Assembly (NCBI RefSeq): GCF_029674545.1
Contig: NZ_CP121354.1
Span: 3,171,001 to 3,235,000 of the forward strand
Reading direction: 5' to 3'
DNA: 64,000 bases
DNA from: Mesorhizobium sp. WSM4904
GTDB taxonomy: Bacteria > Pseudomonadota > Alphaproteobacteria > Rhizobiales > Rhizobiaceae
Position numbers and translations under genes: made by a program. The number at the start of each line of letters is the position of its first letter. Within the stretch, counting starts at the first letter, position 1. Shown in pieces: positions 52,156 through 63,631 of this stretch. The notes beneath the pieces were generated by a model. It was not told the DNA's origin. It saw only the letters and a program-made list of their open reading frames with translations, and made no database searches.

Positions 52156-52896
52156 TCAGGTCACGCCCGGAAATTGCTGGTGGAACGACCGCAGAAGGTC
52201 GCTCGTCGCCTCTGGGCCGCGGTGCTGCCGCGGCAGCGCTACGTCGAAAATGCCGAGCACATGCGCGGGCCGCGGCGCGAGCACGATGATGCGATCCGAC
52301 AGCGTCAGGGCCTCGGTCAGGTTGTGCGTCACCATCAGGGCGGTTGTAGGCCGGGCCGACCATACCGCAAGAAGCAGCTGCCGGAGCTGCTCGGCGGTCC
52401 GCCCGTCGAGCGAGACGAAGGGCTCGTCAAGGAAAAGCACCGCCGGCTCGGTGGCGAAGGCCCTCGCGATTGCTGCCCTCCGCGCAAGGCCGAGCGAAAG
52501 CTCCGCCGGATAGAGCGAGCGCATACCGGCGAGACCGAGAGTGTCAAACAGCCCGTCGAGATTTTTCATTCGTAGGTCTTTCGGCAGCGCCAGCCTGACA
52601 TTCTGCTCCACCGTCCGCCAGGGCAGCAGGGTGGGCTCCTGGAACACGGCGGCTATGCGGTTCGAGCCGCCTTCAGGCAGCTGGAAGGACCCGGAAAACT
52701 GCATGTCGAGCCCAAGCAGAATACGCAGCGTCGTGGTCTTGCCGCAGCCCGATGGTCCGAGCAGGCAAGCGAATTCGCCTTGCCGGACCTCGAAGGAAAG
52801 ATCTTTAAGCGCCGTGACCGAGACGCCCTGCGCGGACCTGAAGGTCTTTTCGGCGATGTCGACCCTAAGCGGGGCGACGGCGCCAACGGGTTGCAT
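52156..52896 (-). CDS. ABC transporter ATPase, NitT/TauT type
   Basis: This 246-residue cytoplasmic ATPase has Walker A GPSGCGKTTTLRILLGL, Q-loop AAVFQEPTLLPWRTVEQNV, a degenerate signature ELSLGLARRAAIARAF and Walker B AVLFLDEPFVSLD. It pairs with the permease and binding protein upstream. ATG 52896 overlaps the permease end by 32 nt; the ribosome-binding site is weak, and TTG 52905 is an alternative. It resembles importers for nitrate, taurine, thiamine precursors or unknown small molecules. The ligand is not known, but the position between xox and cbb genes suggests a link to methanol growth. Confidence 0.9.
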   Translation of the reverse strand: MQPVGAVAPLRVDIAEKTFRSAQGVSVTALKDLSFEVRQGEFACLLGPSGCGKTTTLRILLGLDMQFSGSFQLPEGGSNRIAAVFQEPTLLPWRTVEQNVRLALPKDLRMKNLDGLFDTLGLAGMRSLYPAELSLGLARRAAIARAFATEPAVLFLDEPFVSLDGRTAEQLRQLLLAVWSARPTTALMVTHNLTEALTLSDRIIVLAPRPAHVLGIFDVALPRQHRGPEATSDLLRSFHQQFPGVT

Positions 52897-53692
52897 GTCG
52901 TTCAACGGGCTGCACCAGAAGAAGTTCGACGACGAGCATCACCGCCACGAAAGCCAGCGTGTAGGCCAGAATGGCAGCGACGTCGAAAAGCTGGAAATAG
53001 AGATAGATCTGGAAGCCCACACCGTTGGAGCGGCCGAGCAGTTCGACCACCAGAACGATCTTCCAGATGAGCGCGATGCCGGAACGCGAGGCGGCGGCCA
53101 GATAGGGCTGCAGTTGCGGCAGCAGGATATGGCGAACGCGGTCGAGGGGACCGAAGCGGTAGACGGTCGCCATTTCGGCGTAACTCGGGTCCAGGGCCCT
53201 GGCGCCCTCGCGCATGGTTACCACGACATTCGGGATCTTGTTCACGGCAACCGCGCCTATCGCGGCCACCTCGTTGAGGCCGAACCAGATGTAGGCGAGC
53301 ACGATGATCACCAGCGCGGGAATATTGAGGAACAGGATCACCCAGGGATTGAAGAACCGGTCCGCGCCGCGGTAGCTGCCGAGGAGAATACCGATCACCG
53401 ATCCGACAATCATCGCAACGACATATGCCGCGGCAACCCGGCCGAGGGTTGCGCCGAGATGGTAGAAAAGCTCGCCGCTCGCCGCCTCTCTCAGCAATAC
53501 CTGCCAGACCTGTCCAGGCCCTGGAAGGGCTCGGCTCGGCCAAGCGTTCGCCGCCAGGCCCCACAGCAGGCAAAGCCCGAGCAGAGAGAATATCACTGTC
53601 AGCGCGGGCATCAGCGCCTCTGCGGGGCCGGAACGGCTGGAAATGCCAGCCGTATCGCCAGGCTTGCGATCGCCGTCGTCTCTTGCGGTCAT
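52865..53692 (-). CDS. ABC transporter permease, NitT/TauT (BPD_transp_1) type
   Basis: This 275-residue membrane protein has a polar N-terminal tail of about 27 residues and six hydrophobic segments. The EAA loop is YRFGPLDRVRHILLPQLQPY. ATG 53692 overlaps the binding-protein stop by 4 nt (ATGA), giving a coupled set binding protein, permease, ATPase. It acts as the homodimeric channel of the importer. Specificity would be set by the binding protein. Confidence 0.9.
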   Translation of the reverse strand: MTARDDGDRKPGDTAGISSRSGPAEALMPALTVIFSLLGLCLLWGLAANAWPSRALPGPGQVWQVLLREAASGELFYHLGATLGRVAAAYVVAMIVGSVIGILLGSYRGADRFFNPWVILFLNIPALVIIVLAYIWFGLNEVAAIGAVAVNKIPNVVVTMREGARALDPSYAEMATVYRFGPLDRVRHILLPQLQPYLAAASRSGIALIWKIVLVVELLGRSNGVGFQIYLYFQLFDVAAILAYTLAFVAVMLVVELLLVQPVERHATRWRRRPA

Positions 53693-54678
53693 TTCGTGGG
53701 CTCCTGCCAGAACGTGCCCGGCGCCATGTCCGGCGCGCTGCCGACCAGCTTTTCGCCGCCGATCCCGGCCAGCACACGATAGAGCCTGCCGGCGTCGGCC
53801 GCTTCCTCGGCGACCGGCCGCCTGGGGATGCCCTCGCGATAGCGGTCGCGCAGCTTTGCCAGTTCCTTGCCATCCGCGCGGACAATCGGCGCGAGGCGCA
53901 GCCATTCCTCGTCGGACCTTGCCAGCAGATCCTTGGCCTGCGCGGAAGCCTTGAGGAAGCCGCGGACGGCCTGCGGATTGTCGTTCGCCCATTTGTCGTG
54001 GAACACATAGCCGAGCGCGGACACCGGGCCCGCGGCGCCGAGCGCCTTTTCCGCATCATCGGCGCCGATCAGCCGGCGAAAGCCGTTGGCCTCGAGCCGG
54101 GCGCAAAAATGCCAGAAATTGAGCACCGCATCGAGTTCGCCCTGAATTGCTTTTTCCGAAATCAGCGGCGGCGCGCCAAAGACGACATCGCTGATCGCTT
54201 GCAGGTCGAGGCCGTGATCGCGCCTGGCCAGCGCCTGTATCAGCAGCCAGCTCTTGTCGAGGGCCCCGCCGGCGACGCCGATCTTCTTTCCCTTGAGGTC
54301 GGCGATCGTGCGCATCGGCGATGCGTCCTTCACCATGATCGCCCCGACGGCCGTCGAATAGGGGGCCAACGTGACGTCGCCGCCGGCCGAGCGCTGGCGC
54401 GAGACCCACAGCCAATCGGTCACGATCATGTCGATCGCGCCGGCCAGTATGGCGACATTGGTCGCATCCTCGCCGGCGAAATAGATGACTTCCAGATCGA
54501 TCCCGTTGGCCGCGTCGAACTTGTGCTCTTTCAGCGTGTCAAGCTCCCAACTCACCGTGCCGAATTTCAGCACGCCGATGCGGACCTTGGACGCGGCGGA
54601 GGCGGCAATGGCGTGCGAGCCAAGAAACGCTGCCGTCCCGAGAGCCGTCAAACGGAGCGTTTCCCGCCGCGAAATCAT
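53689..54678 (-). CDS. ABC transporter substrate-binding protein, NitT/TauT type, Tat-exported
   Basis: This 329-residue protein starts with a twin-arginine leader (MISRRETLRLTALGTAAFLG) and cleaves near IAASA. The mature NMT1/SsuA-like fold starts KVRIGVLKFGTVSWELDTLK and includes TIADLKGKKIGVAGGALDKS. Tat export implies folding or cofactor loading in the cytoplasm before translocation. I recall similar binding-protein genes beside xoxF in other alphaproteobacteria, but cannot confirm it here. Ligand candidates (a lanthanide-associated compound, a methylated compound, a precursor) are speculative. Confidence 0.88.
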   Translation of the reverse strand: MISRRETLRLTALGTAAFLGSHAIAASAASKVRIGVLKFGTVSWELDTLKEHKFDAANGIDLEVIYFAGEDATNVAILAGAIDMIVTDWLWVSRQRSAGGDVTLAPYSTAVGAIMVKDASPMRTIADLKGKKIGVAGGALDKSWLLIQALARRDHGLDLQAISDVVFGAPPLISEKAIQGELDAVLNFWHFCARLEANGFRRLIGADDAEKALGAAGPVSALGYVFHDKWANDNPQAVRGFLKASAQAKDLLARSDEEWLRLAPIVRADGKELAKLRDRYREGIPRRPVAEEAADAGRLYRVLAGIGGEKLVGSAPDMAPGTFWQEPTK

Positions 54679-54703
54679 GGTGTTTCCTCCCGGGATTGGC
54701 CGG

Positions 54704-54913
54704 TCAGATCGCCCGGTCCTTCGTCGGGAAAGCGCATTTCCAGCGCCTGATCTTGAAGGTCGGGTGATCCTGCGACCATTTCGCGATCTCGCTGGGTGCC
54801 AGGATCATGCATTGGAACAGGGAGCCACGGCTCTCGAAATAGAGATGCTCATCCCTGCAATTGCCGGGATTGGCGCTCAGGCAAACCGTCAATATGAGGT
54901 CGACCATATTCAT
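54704..54913 (-). CDS. Conserved small cysteine-containing protein
   Basis: This 69-residue protein has four Cys (TVCLSANPGNCRDE, LFQCMILAPSEIAKW, RRWKC) and a pattern familiar from short conserved rhizobial hypotheticals ending in HPxxxIxRWxC. GAGGTG lies 4 nt before ATG 54913; the next Met (54907) is an alternative. It has no obvious signal peptide. It sits upstream of the ABC genes in the same direction, with 25 nt between, so it may be cotranscribed. The function is unknown. Confidence 0.7.
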   Translation of the reverse strand: MNMVDLILTVCLSANPGNCRDEHLYFESRGSLFQCMILAPSEIAKWSQDHPTFKIRRWKCAFPTKDRAI

Positions 54914-55179
54914 GCTGCACCTCTTGCGCGCATAGACGCCCGCTCTGGCGAAATCCTGCCCGCCCCATTGCCTGGGAAAATATCAGCCTGGACAAACGCA
55001 GCCTGACCGGGTTCCCGAGGTGCCCATGAGAATCCGGAATGACTTGAAGCTACGCGTTCACCCTGAGGCCGTCAACAAAGGCGAAAGGACAGTCGGTGTG
55101 GACCTTTGTATTGTTGACTTCGTCAAGGCAATGGCGTGCAAATCATCCGGGGCGTCTTGACGATCAATGAGGAAATGCC

Positions 55180-55560
55180 ATGCGCGCTATCGCATTTTTC
55201 GCCGTCGTATTCTTAGCGACTTTCATCACGAACCAATCCCAAGCGCAGGATGCCGCGGCGGGTGAGAAGGTCTTCATGAAATGCAAGGTCTGCCACGTCG
55301 CGGACAAGGACCAGAACAAGGTCGGTCCGTCATTGAACGGCGTCATCGGCCGTACGGCCGGCACGCATCCGGGGTTCAGCTATTCGCAGGCCATGATTGC
55401 GGCTGGAAAGTCCGGCGTGAAATGGGACGAGCCAACGCTGACGACCTATCTCCATGATCCAAAGGCCATGGTGAAAGGCACGAAGATGGCGTTTGCCGGC
55501 CTCAAGGACGACAAGGACGTAGCCAACGTCATCGCCTATCTCAAGCAGTTCTCGAAGTAA
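55180..55560 (+). CDS. Class I cytochrome c (c550/cycA-like)
   Basis: This 126-residue protein has a signal peptide (cleavage near residue 22, QSQA) and the haem motif CKVCH (Cys35, Cys38, His39). The axial Met is in KGTKMAFAGL. The layout GPSLNGVIGRTAG is typical of mitochondrial-like cytochrome c2/c550. It is a soluble periplasmic carrier, probably taking electrons from XoxG to a terminal oxidase. It is on the plus strand, divergent from the 69-codon gene and convergent with the cbb operon. GAGGAAATG lies just upstream of ATG 55180. Confidence 0.92.
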   Translation: MRAIAFFAVVFLATFITNQSQAQDAAAGEKVFMKCKVCHVADKDQNKVGPSLNGVIGRTAGTHPGFSYSQAMIAAGKSGVKWDEPTLTTYLHDPKAMVKGTKMAFAGLKDDKDVANVIAYLKQFSK

Positions 55561-55567
55561 CGGCCTT

Positions 55568-55595
55568 GCCGGCCGCTCGATTGCGATCGGCCGGC
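55568..55595. terminator. Hairpin between convergent cytochrome c and gph genes
   Basis: GCCGGCCG and CGGCCGGC form a perfect 8-bp stem with a 12-nt loop, starting 7 nt after the cytochrome stop. It could serve both directions. No clear T-tract is present. Confidence 0.6.
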
Positions 55596-55673
55596 GACTG
55601 CCTCCACAATCGGCGCAGCCGGTATTGCATGTCGCCCAAATCGCGTTTTTGGGAGAATGACATGCGACGCGCT

Positions 55674-56375
55674 TCAGGCAGCGGCATGCAGCCTTCGCAT
55701 CGCGGAGGGCAGATCGAGCAGGCTGTCGCAGACAAGGTCTGCGCCAAGCTCTTCGACGGGGGCCTGAGTGTAGCCGCCGCGCAGCAGAACGACGGGCATG
55801 CCGGCGGCGCGCGCGGCGCCGACGTCGCTGCCGCTGTCTCCCACCATCAGCGTGTCGGCGGGTTCGACCCCAAGCTGATCGAGCGCCAGCAACAGGGCAT
55901 CGGGTGCCGGTTTCAGGCATGTCACCGCGTCTCCGCCGACGATCGCGCCGAGATATTCCGTCAAGTGGAAATGCAGCAGGATTTCGCGGGCCGCCAGTTG
56001 CGGCTTGTTGGTGACGACGCCCATGGCCATTCCGTTCAGGTAGAAGTGCGTGAGCACTTCCCTGACGCCGGGCATCAGCCTCGTCAGGCCGGTCAGATGT
56101 CTGCGGTAGATCGGCGCCATGGCGCGGTTGACCTCGTCGAGCGCGCCGGCGAGAAGCGGGGCTCCGGAAGCCGCGAAAGCCCGCTCGACCAACTTCCTCA
56201 CGCCGCCACCGATCATTGCCCTGACCTGATCCACGCGTAGCGGCGACAGGTCGCGGCCGGCCAGCAACTCGTTGACGGCCGCCGCTATGTCGGGCGCCGA
56301 ATCGATCAACGTGCCGTCAAGATCGAACAGGATCGCCCTCGGAGACCGAAACGGCCTGCTTGCGCCGACGTTCAT
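55674..56375 (-). CDS. gph: Phosphoglycolate phosphatase (HAD family)
   Basis: This 233-residue HAD enzyme has motif I LFDLDGTLIDSAPDI, motif II in VVTNKP, motif III Lys in CLKPAPDALLLALDQLG and motif IV VGDSGSDVGAARAAG. It dephosphorylates 2-phosphoglycolate made by the RuBisCO oxygenase reaction; in cbb operons it is called cbbZ. ATG 56375 overlaps the upstream thioredoxin-like gene stop by 4 nt. It is the last visible gene of the cbb operon, confirming a photorespiratory salvage role. Confidence 0.92.
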   Translation of the reverse strand: MNVGASRPFRSPRAILFDLDGTLIDSAPDIAAAVNELLAGRDLSPLRVDQVRAMIGGGVRKLVERAFAASGAPLLAGALDEVNRAMAPIYRRHLTGLTRLMPGVREVLTHFYLNGMAMGVVTNKPQLAAREILLHFHLTEYLGAIVGGDAVTCLKPAPDALLLALDQLGVEPADTLMVGDSGSDVGAARAAGMPVVLLRGGYTQAPVEELGADLVCDSLLDLPSAMRRLHAAA

Positions 56376-56929
56376 GCGGCCTCCTTCCATTTGATCGAGC
56401 AGCCGATCGAAGCGATCTGGTCCAGCGGTCCGTCACCTGTTCGAGCGACCTGCTTCATCGCCTCGAACAGATCGCGCCTCAGGCCGGGCGGTCCGGCGTC
56501 CCGTCGCGATGCGTCCAGCCGGCCGCGATATTGCAGGGTCAACTCGCTGTTGAGGCCGAAGAAATCCGGGGTGCACACGGCGCCATAGGCGCGCGCCACC
56601 GCCTGCTGTTCGTCGTGCAGGTAGGGGAAGGTGAAAGCATTCGCCCTGGCGAATAGCTTCATGTTGTCGAAGGAATCGTCTGGATAGGTGTCGGCATCAT
56701 TGGAGTTGATCGCGACAAAGCCCACCCCTTCGGCCTTGAGGTCGTTGGCGTCACGCACGATGCGCGAAATCACCGCCTTCACATAAGGGCAGTGGTTGCA
56801 GATGAAGGCGACGACCAGCCCGTTGGGGCCGGCTTGGCCGAAGATCGAATGCGATTTGCCGTCGGTGCCGGGCAAAACGGCATCGACGGCTTGCCAGCCG
56901 AAATCGCAAACAGGTGGGATCGCCGCCAT
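56372..56929 (-). CDS. Thioredoxin-fold (AhpC/TSA-like) protein in the cbb operon
   Basis: This 185-residue cytoplasmic protein has a thioredoxin fold with a redox pair in FICNHCPYVKAV (Cys44, Cys47) instead of the usual WCxxC. It resembles a group of thioredoxin family proteins in which CNHCPYVK is conserved. ATG 56929 is 22 nt after rpe. Being inside the cbb operon, it could control redox state of Calvin-cycle enzymes or remove peroxides, but this is inference. Confidence 0.85.
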   Translation of the reverse strand: MAAIPPVCDFGWQAVDAVLPGTDGKSHSIFGQAGPNGLVVAFICNHCPYVKAVISRIVRDANDLKAEGVGFVAINSNDADTYPDDSFDNMKLFARANAFTFPYLHDEQQAVARAYGAVCTPDFFGLNSELTLQYRGRLDASRRDAGPPGLRRDLFEAMKQVARTGDGPLDQIASIGCSIKWKEAA

Positions 56930-56950
56930 GTCATCCTCCGACCAAGCAGT

Positions 56951-57637
56951 TCAAGCGGCTCGCCGGATCGCTCCGTCGGCCGCCTGTCTGATTGCGCCGA
57001 TATTGGCGCGATAGGCCGCCTCGGTGCCGCCCTTGAAGACTGCGGAGCCGGCGACGAGCACATTGGCGCCGGCCGCGGTGACCAGGGGAGCCGTCTCGGG
57101 CGTGACGCCGCCGTCGATCTCGATGTCGATCGGACGTTGGCCGACGAGCGCCTTGACGCGCCTGACCTTGTCGATGACCGCCGGAATGAAGGCCTGGCCG
57201 CCGAAACCCGGATTGACCGTCATCAGAAGCACCAGATCGAGCCGGTCGAGAACATATTCGATGACGCTTTCCGGTGTCGACGGATTGAGCGACACGCCGG
57301 CCTTCTTGCCGAGGTTCCTGATCGCCTGCAGCGAACGGTCGAGATGCGGCCCGGCCTCGGCATGCACCGTAATGATGTCGCACCCGGCATCGGCGAAAGC
57401 CGCAAGATAGGGATCGGCCGGTGCGATCATCAGATGACAGTCGAAGACCTTGTCCGTTCGATCGCGGATTGTCCTGATCACCGGCGGGCCGAATGTGATG
57501 TTGGGCACGAAATGCCCGTCCATCACGTCGAGGTGGATCCAGTCGGCGCCTGCTGCCGAGACGGCCTCGACCTCGTCGCCGAGGCGCGAAAAGTCGGATG
57601 ACAGAACGGAAGGGGCGATGATGGTCTTTCCGGTCAT
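56951..57637 (-). CDS. rpe: Ribulose-phosphate 3-epimerase
   Basis: This 228-residue TIM-barrel enzyme interconverts ribulose-5-P and xylulose-5-P in the Calvin cycle and pentose phosphate route. The signature [16 protein letters not shown] and the second metal/acid segment [14 protein letters not shown] are clear, as is [23 protein letters not shown] 57637 overlaps the cbbX stop by 4 nt. The gene is the cbbE of the operon; another housekeeping copy may exist elsewhere. Confidence 0.94.
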   Translation of the reverse strand: MTGKTIIAPSVLSSDFSRLGDEVEAVSAAGADWIHLDVMDGHFVPNITFGPPVIRTIRDRTDKVFDCHLMIAPADPYLAAFADAGCDIITVHAEAGPHLDRSLQAIRNLGKKAGVSLNPSTPESVIEYVLDRLDLVLLMTVNPGFGGQAFIPAVIDKVRRVKALVGQRPIDIEIDGGVTPETAPLVTAAGANVLVAGSAVFKGGTEAAYRANIGAIRQAADGAIRRAA

Positions 57638-58572
57638 TTGCTGTCTCCTTGCCCAGGATTTAGCGCGAACACCCGGCTGGCGGTGATGTCCTCAGCCGAG
57701 ATCGTCGACAGTGCCTTCGCGTCGAGCGGTCCCTTGGCGCTCTCGAACAGGCGATTGGCCTGCCTCAGCCGTGCCCGGTCGAGCGCGTTGCGGATCGAGC
57801 GGGCATTGGCGAAATGCGGCTGCGAGCGGCGGCGTGAGATGTAGTCGGCCATTGCGGCGGTTGCCTTCGTGTCGAACAGGTAATTTTGCTGGTCGAGCAT
57901 TTGTTCCGCGATTCTGAGAAGCTCGTCGTCGGAATAGTCGGGAAAGTCGATGTGGTGGGCGATGCGCGAGCGGAATCCCGGATTGCTTTCGAAGAAGCGA
58001 TCCATGCGCTGCGCGTAGCCGGCAAGGATGACCACGAGATCGTCGCGCTGGTTCTCCATCACCTGCAGCAGGATCTCGATCGCCTCCTGACCGTAATCGC
58101 GCTCGTTCTCGGGGCGATAGAGATAGTAGGCCTCGTCGATGAACAGCACGCCGCCCATCGCCTTCTTCAGGATCTCCTTGGTCTTGGGCGCGGTGTGGCC
58201 GATATACTGGCCGACCAGGTCATCGCGCGTCACCGAAACCAGATGGCCCTTGCGGATATAGCCCAGCCGATGCAGCAGGTCGGCCATGCGCAGCGCGACG
58301 GTCGTCTTACCGGTGCCGGGGTTGCCGGTGAAGCTCATATGCAGCGTCGGCGTCTCGTGCGCGAGGCCCATGCGGCGGCGGGCCCGCTCGACCAGCAGGA
58401 GCGCCGCCGTTTCGCGGATGCGTCTCTTGACCGGGGCGAGTCCGATCAGCTCGCGGTCGAGCTCGGCCAGGACGTCCTTGACGCCGGAAGTTTCGAATTC
58501 CTCACGCAGGTCGATCGCCGCCGGGACGGCTTTTTGAGGCACTTCCGTTTCGGCCAGGGCTGGCGCCGACAT
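57634..58572 (-). CDS. cbbX: CbbX, red-type RuBisCO activase
   Basis: This 312-residue AAA+ ATPase remodels inhibited red-type RuBisCO by pulling the CbbL C-terminus. Walker A is [13 protein letters not shown], Walker B is [20 protein letters not shown], and the sensor-2 region is [20 protein letters not shown]. It is 24 nt after cbbS. Its presence confirms a form IC, not cyanobacterial-type, enzyme. Activity is stimulated by RuBP in characterised homologues. Confidence 0.95.
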   Translation of the reverse strand: MSAPALAETEVPQKAVPAAIDLREEFETSGVKDVLAELDRELIGLAPVKRRIRETAALLLVERARRRMGLAHETPTLHMSFTGNPGTGKTTVALRMADLLHRLGYIRKGHLVSVTRDDLVGQYIGHTAPKTKEILKKAMGGVLFIDEAYYLYRPENERDYGQEAIEILLQVMENQRDDLVVILAGYAQRMDRFFESNPGFRSRIAHHIDFPDYSDDELLRIAEQMLDQQNYLFDTKATAAMADYISRRRSQPHFANARSIRNALDRARLRQANRLFESAKGPLDAKALSTISAEDITASRVFALNPGQGDSK

Positions 58573-58596
58573 GGCATTCTCCTCTCGTCGCGATGA

Positions 58597-59016
58597 TCAG
58601 CCGTACCTCGTTCCAGCCGGCTTGTCGGCGGCGTAGGGCTTGGTGGTGTAGCGGATCATGCGGCCTGCGGCTTCCTGCCGCTCGAGCCGATAGCCGGGTT
58701 CCTCGGCCGGACGGTTGACGATGAAGGAGAGCTTCACCGATTCCCAGCCATGCGAGGAATCGAAGGCGACGACGCGGATATAGCGATCGCCATAGAGCTT
58801 GCGGCATGCGTTCAGCTCCATCATCAGCGCCGCAGCGTCGGGATTGTCGAACATCGGGTGACCCCACATCTCCCAATAGACGTTGCGCGGGTGCGGGTCG
58901 TCGGTGAACTCCAGGCTGACAGCCCATTTGTTGTCGATGCAATACTGCACCTGCGCGCGTATCTGGTCGTCGGTCAGGTCGGGCAGGAAGGAAAAGGCCC
59001 CTTGGGTGATACGCAT
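58597..59016 (-). CDS. cbbS: RuBisCO small subunit, red type
   Basis: This 139-residue subunit begins MRITQGAFSFLPDLTDDQIR and contains YWEMWGHPMFD, both typical of red-type CbbS. The C-terminal extension (GYRLERQEAAGRMIRYTTKP) forms the beta-hairpin found in form IC/ID enzymes. AAGGAGAA precedes ATG 59016. It follows cbbL by 11 nt and assembles as L8S8 in the cytoplasm or a carboxysome-free complex. Confidence 0.96.
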   Translation of the reverse strand: MRITQGAFSFLPDLTDDQIRAQVQYCIDNKWAVSLEFTDDPHPRNVYWEMWGHPMFDNPDAAALMMELNACRKLYGDRYIRVVAFDSSHGWESVKLSFIVNRPAEEPGYRLERQEAAGRMIRYTTKPYAADKPAGTRYG

Positions 59017-59027
59017 GACGGTTCTCC

Positions 59028-61603
<2,576 letters not shown>

Positions 61604-61614
61604 TGTCGGTCCTC

Positions 61615-63621
61615 CTAGATGATGAGCCTCAGCGCCGCTGCGGCGACAGCTTCGGGCGTGATGTCGAAATGCCGGTAGAGGTCCGGCGCGGGAGCGCTGG
61701 CGCCGAAGCCGGTCATGCCGACAAAAGCGCCCGTGTCGCCGATCCAGCGGTCCCAGCCGAGGCGGGCGGCCGCCTCCACGGCGACGCGCGGCGCGGAGCC
61801 GAGGACGGACTTGCGGTAGTCCCCATCCTGTTCCTCGAGCAGTTCCCAGCACGGCATCGAGACGACCGCGGCGGCGATGCCGTGTTCGGTCTCCAGCCGT
61901 TCGGCGGCGGCAACGGCGATCTCGACCTCCGAACCGGTGGCGATCAGTGTCACGGCTCGGTGCGCGGACGGCTCGCGCAATACGTAGGCGCCCCGGCCGG
62001 ATCGGTTTTCGTCGCCGTGTGCCTGGCGCAGCATCGGCAGGTTCTGACGCGAGAGCACCAGCACACTCGGCCGGGTCTCGCTCTTCAGCGCCAGTTCCCA
62101 GCATTCCGCCGTTTCGACGATGTCGGCCGGACGGAAGACGTTGAGGTTCGGTGTCGCCCGCAGCATCGCCAGATGCTCGATCGGCTGATGGGTCGGGCCG
62201 TCCTCGCCGAGGCCAATGGAATCATGCGTCATCACATAGACGACACGCTGGCCCATCAGCGCCGAGAGCCGCATCGCGCCGCGCGCATAGTCGGCGAAGC
62301 ACAGAAAGGTGCCGCCATAGGGCACGAACCCGCCATGCAGCGCGATGCCGTTCATGGCCGCGGCCATGCCGTGCTCACGGATGCCGTAGTGAATGTAGCG
62401 GCCCGCGTAACCACCCGGCACGATGCGATCCATGCCTTTGGTGATCGTCAGATTCGAATGCGTGAGATCGGCGGAGCCGCCGACCGTCAGGTCGGTTGAG
62501 CCGTTGATCGCGGCAAGCGCCATTTCGGAGGCCTTGCGCGTTGCAACCTTGGTCGCCTTCTCGACATGCTCCTTACGGAAGGCGCCAAGTGCCTCGAACA
62601 CGGCATCGGGCAATTTGCCGCCGATCGCGCGCTCGAAGGCTTCGCGCCGCGGCGAGGCGGCAAGCCGCTGCTCCCAGGCGCGCCGCGCCGCTTGCCCGCG
62701 CTCGGCAATCTCGCGCCATGCGGAAAGGATATCGTCCGGCACCTCGAACGGTGCGTAGGCCCAGCCGATGTTTTGCCGCGTCGCGGCAATCTCCGCATCG
62801 CCCAGCGGCGCGCCATGCGTCTTTTCCGAACCGCCCAGATTGGGCGCGCCCTTGCCGATCACCGTGCGGCAGGCGATCAGAGATGGCCGATCCGACTGCC
62901 GCGCGGTCTCGATTGCCGCGGCGACGGCTTCCATGTCGTGGCCGTCCACCGACTGGACAAGCCATCCCGCTGCTTTGAACCGGGCTGGCTGATCCATCGA
63001 TGTCGACAGCGAGGTCGGTCCGTCGATGGAGATCGCGTTGTCGTCCCAGAGCACGATCAGGCGGGAGAGCTTCAGGTGACCTGCGAGGTCGATCGCCTCG
63101 TGGCTGATGCCTTCCTGCAGGCAGCCGTCGCCGGCGATCACGTAGGTGTAGTGGTCGATGAGATCGGCGCCGTGACGGGCAGCAAGCATGCGCTCCGCCA
63201 GCGCCATGCCGACAGCGGTCGAAATGCCCTGTCCGAGCGGACCGGTCGTCGTCTCGATGCCAAGCGCGTGGCCATGCTCGGGATGTCCGGCGGTACGGCT
63301 GCCCAGTTGACGGAACCGCTGCAGTTCCTCGATCGGCATGTCTTCGTAGCCGAGCAGGTAATGCAGCGCATATTGCAGCATCGAGCCGTGCCCGGCCGAA
63401 AGCACGAAGCGGTCGCGATCTGGCCAGTCCGGCGCTGTCGGGTCGATGTTGATGAAGCGGCCGAACAGTACCGTCGCGACGTCGGCCATGCCCATCGGCA
63501 TGCCCGGATGTCCGGAGTTGGCCTTCTGCACGCTGTCCATGGCCAACGCGCGGATGGCGTTCGCCATGTCGCGCTCGGAGACGGCGGCGGCGACGGATTT
63601 TAATGCTGCCAGGCTGGTCAT
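61615..63621 (-). CDS. cbbT: Transketolase (CbbT)
   Basis: This 668-residue thiamine-diphosphate enzyme transfers two-carbon units in the regenerative Calvin cycle. The cofactor motif is [19 protein letters not shown]...DDN, and substrate His residues are in [12 protein letters not shown] and [10 protein letters not shown]. The glutamate needed for TPP activation is in [18 protein letters not shown] 63621 has GAGGAGG just upstream. It lies 10 nt after cbbP. Confidence 0.95.
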   Translation of the reverse strand: MTSLAALKSVAAAVSERDMANAIRALAMDSVQKANSGHPGMPMGMADVATVLFGRFINIDPTAPDWPDRDRFVLSAGHGSMLQYALHYLLGYEDMPIEELQRFRQLGSRTAGHPEHGHALGIETTTGPLGQGISTAVGMALAERMLAARHGADLIDHYTYVIAGDGCLQEGISHEAIDLAGHLKLSRLIVLWDDNAISIDGPTSLSTSMDQPARFKAAGWLVQSVDGHDMEAVAAAIETARQSDRPSLIACRTVIGKGAPNLGGSEKTHGAPLGDAEIAATRQNIGWAYAPFEVPDDILSAWREIAERGQAARRAWEQRLAASPRREAFERAIGGKLPDAVFEALGAFRKEHVEKATKVATRKASEMALAAINGSTDLTVGGSADLTHSNLTITKGMDRIVPGGYAGRYIHYGIREHGMAAAMNGIALHGGFVPYGGTFLCFADYARGAMRLSALMGQRVVYVMTHDSIGLGEDGPTHQPIEHLAMLRATPNLNVFRPADIVETAECWELALKSETRPSVLVLSRQNLPMLRQAHGDENRSGRGAYVLREPSAHRAVTLIATGSEVEIAVAAAERLETEHGIAAAVVSMPCWELLEEQDGDYRKSVLGSAPRVAVEAAARLGWDRWIGDTGAFVGMTGFGASAPAPDLYRHFDITPEAVAAAALRLII

Positions 63622-63631
63622 GGCGTCCTCC

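Noticed and set aside
55114..55126. TTGACTTCGTCAA upstream of the cytochrome c gene
   Set aside because: Half-sites match FNR/FixK but the spacer is 5 instead of 6 nt; not counted.
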